From contig CM066731.1 in the NCBI GenBank assembly GCA_033961575.1, forward strand, positions 57,069,501-57,133,500: a stretch of 64,000 nucleotides of DNA, in the 5' to 3' direction. The stretch's first letter is position 1. The number at the start of each line of letters is the position of its first letter. Under the pieces are notes generated by a model. That model worked only from the letters and a program-made list of their open reading frames with translations, was not told where the DNA came from and did no database searches. This document shows, piece by piece, positions 56,097 to 64,000 of the stretch. The position numbers and the translations under genes are program-made. This DNA comes from Aselliscus stoliczkanus (Eukaryota; Chordata; Mammalia; Chiroptera; Hipposideridae).

Positions 56097-56128
56097 CAAG
56101 TTCACAAACTTAATTGTCCAACCTCGTA

Positions 56129-56284
56129 GTCATGTCAAAACCATGAAGTTAAGGAAAATCCACAAAAAAGGGGAAAATGATAATCTCTTCATATAGTAGA
56201 TGACACAAAGACCATCTCCTCAGTCTTTCAAACTCATCATGCATTTTGGGCTTTCCCTTCCTTGCTTCGGCTCTTCCTGTGTTC
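56129..56284. other. Spacer
   Basis: Nothing recognised. Confidence 0.35.
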
Positions 56285-56795
56285 TCTTAGCATAGGGATG
56301 TTAAAAAACAAAATTTGCTTGAGTAAATTTTAAATTTTAAAATTTAAATAAATTTTAATGGCATTATTCAGTGACTCATGACTTGGGCAATATCCAATTA
56401 GCAGATATAAAGGAGCTCCAAAGAGCTGTACAAGGCAAGAGATTTTATAGGCAGAAGGGAGCAGGAATAAGGAATAAGGAAGTTATACTGAGCATTTGCT
56501 GATTGGTTATTGCAAGGTTACTTTCCTTACATGGAGCAAAGGGAAGTCTTAGAGCTAAGTCAGGTAACTTCAACTGAGCATGCAAGCACTGAATGGTTGA
56601 CTTAGGCCTTTGTTTTCTGCGAGAGCTGAGCATAGAAGCTTAGCAAAGTTTTGGTTTGCTGAAATGGATCTTAGCAGGAACAACTCCATCTTGGACCCAA
56701 TCTCGTTACTTAACAAGGAGTTGAATGAAGCCCAGGTTGTTGGGACAAATGTAAACAGAACAAATAAAAAGCACCCCACCCTACCTGGCTTTTCC
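56285..56795 (-). mobile_element. Possible LTR-like block
   Basis: GATTGGTTATTGCAAGGTTA, TTACATGGAGCAAAGGGAAG and CAGGAACAACTCCATCTTGG recall a retroviral LTR or its neighbour. Name and orientation are uncertain. Confidence 0.3.
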
Positions 56796-56802
56796 CCTAG
56801 GT

Positions 56803-57129
56803 CAGGGGTCGGCAAACTGCGGCTTGCAAGCCACATGCAGCTCTTTGGGTACGTTCCGTCTCAAAAGTTTGCCGACCCCTAGAAGAGACAATCCTGTCCC
56901 TCACAACAATTTTAAAATTGTTCAAGAGCCATAAATATATTTTTACATAATCACCATTATGTGAATAATATCCTTTAAAAATTTTATACATGAAACTGAT
57001 AGTTTTACTTGCATTTTCAAGTTTACTTCAGAGCCACATGTATGTACCCAAAGAGCTGCTTATGGCCCGTGAGCTGCAGATTTGCTGATGCCTAGCAGCT
57101 CTTCCGTCTCCAAAGTTTGCCAACCCCTG
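56803..57129 (+). mobile_element. hAT-type MITE with an extra internal terminus
   Basis: CAGGGGTCGGCAAACTGCGG at the left and AAAGTTTGCCAACCCCTG at the right are inverted ends. An 8-bp target duplication is recognisable with two mismatches (CCCTAGGT at 56795-56802, CCCTACAT at 57130-57137), the size expected for hAT. A further terminus, AAAAGTTTGCCGACCCCTAG, sits at 56862-56881, so the first 79 bases alone also look like a tiny complete element. Confidence 0.8.
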
Positions 57130-57137
57130 CCCTACAT

Positions 57138-57819
57138 GATTCTCTGATTTCCTAATCTTATCTGTTTTCTGCCTCTCCCAGACACTTCCATTCCCTAGCA
57201 GGATGGATGTTTTTAGTATTTCATTAAACACCCCAGGGATTCACTACTGAGAGGAAACATCTTCGCCAGCATTGGATGAGCCCTCCCAGTCAGGGGTTCA
57301 GGAACTCCGCTGACCTCGGTTAAATCTCTAGAGTTCAAGCACCCAAAGCTAGTTCAAGCACTCCCTAGTGTCTGCACTCTGAAAAATACAATGATACCCT
57401 CACACCCTCCTGGAAAGAAGGAAGCCTCCTCAGCTCTGGAAATGGCACTCTGCGGAAGTCAGGCCAGATCTCCCAGCTTGACTGCAGTCACCCAACAGCC
57501 AGGGATAGTTTAAGCCTAAGTGCTCCCATGCCAATACTGGTGTTTTCTTCTCTCACACTTGATTTTGTTTGCGTCAGGAAGGCAATTTGATCCATTCATG
57601 CCCACACATGTTCACTAAACCGAAGTCCAGAATTAATTATGATTGATTCAACAAAATGAAATGACTCTGGCTCTGTTATACATGTAATGAGTAGAGACAA
57701 TGCACTGAAATAAAAAACATGGCCAACATGTATAGTGCTGCTACTAGCAGAAAGTGGGCTAATGATGTCCTGTAAATTCTGCATTTCTAAGGGTAATTTT
57801 TGAGCTCAGGAAGCCAAGG
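57138..57819. other. Unrecognised sequence
   Basis: Nothing recognised. Confidence 0.4.
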
Positions 57820-58150
57820 CCTAATAACAACAATAATAAATAGTAATAATAATAATAATGATAATAATTATAATAGTAATAGCTAACATGTATTCAGCAT
57901 ATATTATTCAGTGAGGCACTGTTTTAAATACTTTACATGAAGTAGTTCATTTAATCCTCATAATAACCCTAGAAGGTAGGTACTATCATTATCCTTATTT
58001 TATAGATGAGGAAACTGAGGCATAGAGAGTAAATAAATTGTTCAGGGTCAAATAAATAGTTAGGCACAGATCCTGTTTTCAAGATTAGGCTGTCTGACTC
58101 AAGAGCCTGTGTTCTTCACTCTGCTACAATGTGTGACATTGAGGAAATCC
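57820..58150 (+). mobile_element. MIR SINE with preceding (AAT)n tract
   Basis: An (AAT)n tract at 57828-57885 leads into TAATAGCTAACATGTATTCA. TTTAATCCTCATAATAACCC, ATAGATGAGGAAACTGAGGC and CTGTCTGACTCAAGAGCCTG then follow full MIR order. Confidence 0.92.
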
Positions 58151-58239
58151 TCAACCTCTCAGGGTGCCCTTTTTATTCTCTGAAAATTGAGGGTGTAGTA
58201 GACTTCTAGTTAAACATGGAGGGTTGTCATGTATCTCTG

Positions 58240-58388
58240 TTCCCTCCGAAAACCCATAAATATATATTTTTTAAAGTATTAATATGGTATCTAACCAGAA
58301 GGAAAGAGAATCAGAAAGAAGACAACAACCGATGGGAGATTTCAATATATATTTGGAAGATGGACATCAAGTAAAAAGTAACTGTCTT
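58240..58388 (+). mobile_element. LINE-1 5'-type fragment, left part
   Basis: A-rich sense sequence such as CGATGGGAGATTTCAATATA continues beyond the SINE at 58389. The assignment to L1 rests mainly on the downstream part. Confidence 0.4.
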
Positions 58389-58550
58389 GGGGCCGGCCGA
58401 GTGGCTCAGTTGGTTAAGAGCTCACTCAAGAGTGCGAGCTGAGCTCTGAGCAACAGCCATTCGATGCCCAGCCCGAGCTGAGCTGCTGCTGAGCTGTCAA
58501 CAGGTGGCAGGATAGCTCACCCAAACACACACACACACCAAAAAAAACAG
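58389..58550 (+). mobile_element. Truncated type B SINE (first monomer)
   Basis: GGGGCCGGCCGAGTGGCTCA, GTTGGTTAAGAGC and a decayed B-box are followed by the first linker (GAGCTGAGCTGCTGCTGAGC) and then directly by (CA)n and A-tail. Flanking ACTGTCTT / GACGTCTT (58381-58388, 58552-58559) may be a decayed target duplication. It is nearly identical in structure to 60398-60532. Confidence 0.85.
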
Positions 58551-60380
58551 TGACGTCTTAAAACAGTGTACAGTGTTCCAACTTTAGAGCCTGCAGAAAA
58601 GGAACATGGCCAGAAAAGAGCCACGGTTCTTGCACAGCCCCTGAGAAGTTCAACACTTGCAAGGTCAAGAGTGAGGGTAAGGCTAAAAGTAGATCAACAC
58701 CTTAAAAACCTGTACTGACTAGTTGATCACCAGCCTCCTTCACAGCACAGCCAATATACAACCAGATTAGTGATTGTCCCCCACGGAAAACAGAAGGGTT
58801 AGTTTTGGATAAATGGAGCCAGAGAAGCTCTAATCTGGTGTACACCAGACACAATGATATGACAGAAAAAAAACAGGGTGGGAGAGAAGGCAGATAATGG
58901 AAATCCCCTTTCTCACCCCACGCTCTGAACACATACAGATACACACACACACACACACAAACACACATTCACACACACTCACACACACACACACTCTAAA
59001 GAGGAAGAGACTGCAGTATTCTTTTATAAGGAAGTGAATGCCCCCTCCTAAAATACTTCAACATACTGGCATTTGGAGACCACTCTCCAAATGAAACCCA
59101 TAAGTTGACATATCTTCCACAAGCACCCAGAACTTCTGATCAACATTTCATTGCATCCCTTTTAGTAAGAATAGCCAAAAATTAGAAACACTGAAGAAAG
59201 ATTTCCAACATGAAAGAACCCCTCCCCCCAAAAAAATGGGAAATGGAGACTGCTGAAAACACAGCAATACAGAAAAATGAAACAAATGCATTTAAAACCT
59301 ATACTCATCTTCAAAATAACAGAATCCATCACACTCATAAGCAAAACTGGGATGCTCTAAAAAAGAAGCATCAGAGAATAAGAAAGTACTCCTAGAAGTT
59401 AAAATTATAACCAAATGAATATTTTAATTGAAGTGTCAAAAGAAGATAATCTCTAAGAAAATTTAAAATGGGACCAAAAGAGAATATTTGGAAAGGAAGA
59501 CTGAAAAAATAAGAATCAGAGGATCAGACCAGAAAGTCCACACCAACAGAAGTTCCCCCCAAAAGAAAACTATGGGGAGGAAATTATCAAAGAAATAATA
59601 TAAGAAAATTTTCCAGAGTTGGATATAAATCTACCAGAAAGTACTAGCACAATGAATTTTTCAAATATCTATACTACGCCTCATCATTATGAAATTTCAG
59701 AACATCAAGGATGAGAGTGCCACGCAGTTATATTTAAAGGAATGGAATCATGAAAAAAATCATTAGATTCTCAACAGCAACACTGGATTCTAGAAGAAAG
59801 TGGGGTAAGTGTCTTCAGAGTTTTAAGAGAAAATAATTTCTAACCTAGACTTATATATCCAGCCCAACTACTATACAAATGTAAAGTCAGAATAAAGACA
59901 TTTTCAAACAAATACTAAAAACATTACCTTTCATGCACCCTTGTTTGAGAAGAAACTGAAGTAAGGGCTTCTGCAATTTAAGGGAATTCCAAGAAAAATG
60001 AAGATACAGTATCAATGCAGGAGAATTGCAAAGGAAGTCCTAGGCTGACTGGTAGATCAGGTCTAAAGAATGCCCATCCTAATCAGAGCAAAAGGCCAGG
60101 GAACTGTGGGAGAGGGGCCAGAGGGGGACAGAAATAATATACTGTAAGATATGTTGAGTCTTTGGAAAAGCTGTTGGTAAGCTAGATATGTGGAATACTG
60201 GAAGGGGGAGAAGGCAGGAATAGCCATAGATGTATATAAAACAGGCAAATGAAAAATTTTAAAAAAAAGTTTCTAGAGAAAAAAATCCCACCATTGTTTA
60301 CAAAAGGAAACACAATTGGAAAACACTTCTTGGTTCAACAGTAAATCACTTCACATAATTATAATATTGATTCTTTAATC
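58551..60380 (+). mobile_element. LINE-1 5'-type fragment, sense
   Basis: TTTCCAACATGAAAGAACCC, GAATAAGAAAGTACTCCTAG, AAATTTTCCAGAGTTGGATA, GCAACACTGGATTCTAGAAG, TATATCCAGCCCAACTACTA and AAGACATTTTCAAACAAATA follow the order of an old L1 5' region. No frame is intact. A (CA)n tract is at 58939-58995. Confidence 0.65.
58939..58995. repeat. (CA)n microsatellite, interrupted
   Basis: CA units interrupted by AAAC, TTC and CTC. Confidence 0.95.
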
Positions 60381-60397
60381 AAAAAATATATTTGGGG

Positions 60398-60532
60398 GCT
60401 GGCTGAGTGGCTCAGTTGGTTAAGAACTCGCTCAAGAGTGCCAGCTGAGCTCTGAACAACGGCGGTTCAATGCCCAGCCCAAGCTGAGTTGCCACTGAGC
60501 TGGCACAGGTAGCAGGATGGCTCAGCTAAAAA
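60398..60532 (+). mobile_element. Truncated type B SINE (first monomer)
   Basis: GCTGGCTGAGTGGCTCAGTTGGTTAAGAAC-type head, first linker, and an abrupt end at GGCTCAGCTAAAAATTATAT. Flanks ATATTTGGGGG (60388-60398 and ~60543-60553) are the duplication. It shares its truncation point with 58389-58550, which suggests a short, monomeric subfamily more than two accidents. Confidence 0.85.
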
Positions 60533-60553
60533 TTATATATATATATTTGGGGG

Positions 60554-61273
60554 TTAGGGGCAGGGAAATGAGATTATTATGGTATAAGAAAGCTAAGTAT
60601 CAACTACCAAAACAAGAGATTGATATCAAAACAGGATAAATCAAGAAATAATATGATAAATGTATAATTTTAAGAAATGAAGAAAAAACCCAAAACAAAC
60701 AAACAAACCCAGATATAACAAAGTGAAACATTAAAAATGGTTGACTCTGGGAAGCAAACAAGGGAACTGAGAAAGGAAGAACAAAGGACTTTATAAAGAA
60801 ATATGTCTTTTAGTGCTAGTCAATGTTTTAATTATAAATGGACTAGTTCAATAACATAAAATTTAACATTATACAAATAAATATTATGACTTGTCAGTCA
60901 GAATAGGCTTATTTTATGCTTTGTGGCTAAAAATTGCAAAGATGCATTTCTTGCCCATGCTGCATGTGCTCTGCAGGTGTCCGGGTGACTCTGCTCATTG
61001 TGGTCAATTCAGGATGTGGACTGATGCAACAGCCATCATCCTGAATGTTTCTGATCCCCATGACAGAGGCAAGAGACCGCGTAGAGTCTAGTATCACCAA
61101 TGAAATGTTCCCAGTTTAAAGTGTCACAGATCATTTCTGCTCACAGCTTACTGGCTAGAACCACAAAGAAGCCAGGAATGACAATCCTACCATGTGATCA
61201 GAAAGGAGGAAGAATTGAAAATATTTGAATAATTGTACTAATCTCAGTCACATATTGACAAAGGTGGTCTAAG
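60554..61273. other. AT-rich sequence, possibly L1-related at the left
   Basis: 60560-60860 is A-rich and may belong to the preceding L1. The rest is unrecognised. Confidence 0.35.
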
Positions 61274-61274
61274 T

Positions 61275-61395
61275 CAGTGGTTTCCAAACTTGACTATGCA
61301 TCTAAATCACTTGAGGACTTTCAATTATTAGTACAAATCCCCAGGCCCCATCCCATATCTACAAATTGAAATATCCAGGCCGAGGCTGAGAGCCC
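61275..61395 (+). mobile_element. MER5A-like hAT relic, 5' part
   Basis: CAGTGGTTTCCAAACTTGAC, then GCATCTAAATCACTTGAGGA, then CAGGCCCCATCCCATATCTA, are the first two thirds of MER5A. Confidence 0.8.
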
Positions 61396-62039
61396 CATTG
61401 TAACCAGCCTGAAACCAACCCAAAGCCATGTATCTGAGAATCACAACACTGGAATACCTCAGGATTCCTTCAGAAGAAAATATGCTACAGAGCAGCACAC
61501 CGATTTTGGTGGGCCATATTGTTTTGCATGGGAATTTTATTAATAAAATTTTAAATGTTTTAGTCTCTTTTGTTAAATATTCTGAAATACATTTTGTCTT
61601 CATAACTTATATAGAGTAAACCTTTCCTTATTGGCCCTGAGTGATCGTTCTTTCAGCCAAGAATTCCCACCTTCACTCTGGCACTTTGCTGATAGTATGT
61701 GGATGCCAAAATGTAGATCTTAAGTGATGAGACAAGTATAACAAGAGATGAAGATTAATAACTATAACTACAGATTTCTATACTCATATCCAAAAATAAA
61801 CCATCCACATATAATTGGGAAGACATATTCCTGATAAGACCCATGTTTTAAGAACCAAGGGTTTACCTGATTGTCAACAGCATGATGTTCTTGCCAAAGA
61901 ACTAATGAGACCTTGGCTACATTATCAGGGGCAAAGTCTCCAAAATAAAGGGAGTTCTACTCTGCTCCACACACATGGGATTATCGCTAGAATCAGGTGT
62001 CTGGCTCCAGACAAGGCCCTTTAATAGGTTCATTCATAA
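61396..62039. other. Unrecognised sequence
   Basis: Nothing recognised. Confidence 0.4.
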
Positions 62040-62290
62040 ATTAGAACCAAGCTATTGGGATTTAAAACATGGAGTTCAGAGTTCAAAAGACAGGAGCTGG
62101 AATATCAGCTCCATCAACTCACTCACTTGGTTCACCACTCTGGGCTTTAGTTTCCCTACCTGCCAAATGCTGATATTAATACTGTATATCTCATGAGATT
62201 GCTGTGCAAATTCAATGAGAAAATACCTAGCAATATTTACTGTACTCTAAATGTAAAATGTTAAACACAATGCCCAGCAAAGATAAGATT
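62040..62290 (+). mobile_element. MIR SINE
   Basis: GGAGCTGGAATATCAGCTCC, CTGGGCTTTAGTTTCCCTAC and TCTCATGAGATTGCTGTGCA follow MIR order. Confidence 0.8.
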
Positions 62291-64000
62291 CTCAAAAAAA
62301 TGGTTTATTTTTAAGTATAATGAAGTACATGGGGCATTAATTTTCTTTGAATCCATTTCATATAAAAATTATTCATAGAACTGGGAAGGTTTAGCTGGGG
62401 AAAGAGTCATCTTGAAAAGAACATGGGGTTTCTATGTTCAAATATTTGAAGGTTGTCACACAGATCAAAGAACTAGGACCAATAAATCCAAGTTACAGGG
62501 AGACAAATGGTTTTGAACTCCACACAGGAACAATTGTTCAATGAGCAGTTGAAAAGTTACGCCACTGCCACAGGAAGTGGTGAGTTTCATAGCAGTGAGA
62601 AGTTCCATGACTACCTTGAGAGTCTACGAATCTATGAAAATCCCCTCATGCCCCTCTACTGTGTGGAGGTGCTCTCTGAACATCTCATCAACTTACCAAT
62701 TACTTCAAGTTTGCAAAAGTCTAAAGATCAAAATCCTGTGTTTCCAAGTCCCAGGATCATCTCTGCTTTGAACACTTGCCCTTTGTTCCTTGTGCTAATG
62801 GCCCTTCTCTCCTCTCACAAAACTGAAATAACCAAAGATGCTTCTCAGTGACGGGGAGACTGAAAGGAAGCCATAAGCCCAAAACAAGGTGATCACCTCC
62901 TTCAGCCTCCAGCCCAAAGTCCAATTTCCTTCTAGATGAATTTTATCCCATTCTGCACAAAACTTTAACTTCGGACCCAGTGGCACTTAAATAATCCATT
63001 AGAAGTCTACCATTTTTTGCTCTTGTCAGTATATTATACTTTCATTTAGTAAAGCAAGGATCAGCGAATGGATGTTTGATGGTATCAACTTTTAGTTTAA
63101 CAAAAGAAATAATTTTTTAACCATTATTGCTGTCCAGTAACGAGGTGGGCTATCTCTAAAGATAGTGGTGGCCCTTCAGTGAAAGTGTTAGAACTGAGGT
63201 CAGGAGGGAATAGGGGGTGGGGGGCAAATTAGAGCACCTTTAAAGTCCTTCCAACCATAAGAATCTGTCTAAGTATATAATGTTCAATAATTTCAAATGG
63301 AATCAAGGAAGAAAAATGACCTGGGTGTATAAGGAAATGAATCCAGGTTGAAATGTTATACACCTGCACTTGTTACAAACACCTTAATTTTAAAAATAAG
63401 ACAAAAACTACCTTTTAAAATAGCTTTTCTACTATTTCTTCATCAAAGGTCAGTGTGTTTTAGTGATAAATGCAGTGTATTACAAACTACATTACAAAGT
63501 AACAAGGAGTTTTCTGAGAATATACACAACAAAAAACAATCAAAAAACTGTCTATAAAACTTAAAGTTAAATCCCAGGGCAGCAATTATAGAACATCCTC
63601 TAAAAATGTGTAACAAGGCTTGACCTTGGTTCCTGATTCCACTTTCAGATAAAAAAAGAAAAAAAGAAAAAAAAATCACCTAATAGGGTATGAAATTCCA
63701 TGCGTAGAACATAAGTGAACACAAAAACATATGTAGAAAAGAAGCTACCACTAGATCATCCCGAAGCTGTTCCTATAGTTAAAACTCTGTCTTTCTGACT
63801 CTTGCAAGGAGCAATGGGGTCCCATTGAGCAATTTCATTCCTTTAGTGCCTCAGGCATTTAGGTGAAGATGCATGTGGAGGCTTTTGACACCCTTCCCTC
63901 ATACTGCTAAGAGTATACATCTCCTCCAGAGGTGTTCATTCTTTCTTAAAAAAGAGCATGAAAGTCTCAACCCCTGGCATTGCCTCTTCAAAAACAGGGA
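62291..64000. other. Unrecognised sequence to window edge
   Basis: No gene, LTR, SINE or DNA transposon could be recognised. A 114-codon frame at 62507-62851 has no motif. An A/G-rich tract lies at 63649-63677. Confidence 0.4.

Larger units (their letters stand above)
55006..56126 (-). mobile_element. Mariner family 1, internally deleted copy with SINE insert
   Basis: Starts CGAGGTCAGACAATTAAGTT and ends TTAATTGTCCAACCTCG, with intact TA on both sides (55004-55005, 56127-56128). Without the SINE it is about 575 bp, against 1,310 bp for copy 1. The missing part is the N-terminal half of the transposase, removed between about 56090 and the right terminus. This is a typical non-autonomous deletion derivative. 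Confidence 0.93.

Noticed and set aside
62507..62851. 114-codon plus-strand frame near the right edge
   Set aside because: No recognisable motif, a second overlapping frame is open in the same place, and there are no splice or promoter signals.

Overview
This 64-kb window looks like ordinary intergenic or intronic DNA from a placental mammal. The genome is AT-rich and has no long coding frame. It holds layers of MIR and L2 fragments, L1 pieces in several age classes, MLT1 and other retroviral LTRs, and MER5A/MER20-like hAT relics. Two signals point to a bat, most likely of the horseshoe-bat/roundleaf-bat group: a tRNA-derived, AATAAA-bearing SINE family in at least 13 copies, and two distinct mariner families. 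That lineage call is inference from memory of bat SINEs and could not be searched here.

Layout. 1-3440 is an antisense L1 cut by two SINEs. 3.4-22.5 kb is mostly unrecognised sequence with sparse MIR, L2 and hAT relics, one retroviral LTR (5800-6925), a SINE in an L2-like repeat (12372-12838), a truncated SINE inside a MER5A, and an L1 5'-type block at 20.2-21.8 kb. 22.5-29.1 kb carries a MER20, an MLT1 LTR holding a 79-bp mariner MITE, and three further LTR-like blocks, one split by a SINE with an 18-bp target duplication. 29.9-34.0 kb is a sense L1 with rearranged 3' ends. 34.2-37.9 kb is a SINE/mariner cluster. 42.6-45.7 kb is a stack of L1 fragments with a 1,270-bp mariner inserted. 45.76-47.23 kb is an LTR block with inverted ends. 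53.8-57.1 kb is a dense cluster of SINEs, a mariner copy with a trimeric SINE inside it, and a hAT element. 58.2-60.9 kb is another L1 5'-type block with two short SINEs.

No intact protein-coding gene, structural RNA gene or CRISPR array was found. The only recognisable coding relics are three broken mariner transposase genes. Weak candidates for host function are a splice-acceptor-like short ORF near 42.47 kb and a small CpG cluster near 26.8 kb. The main value of the window is its insertion history. Target-site duplications identify most SINE insertions precisely and show nesting: SINE in mariner, SINE in LTR, SINE in MER5A, mariner in L1, and MITE in MLT1.

Family names are given from remembered consensus features; edges of old repeats are approximate.
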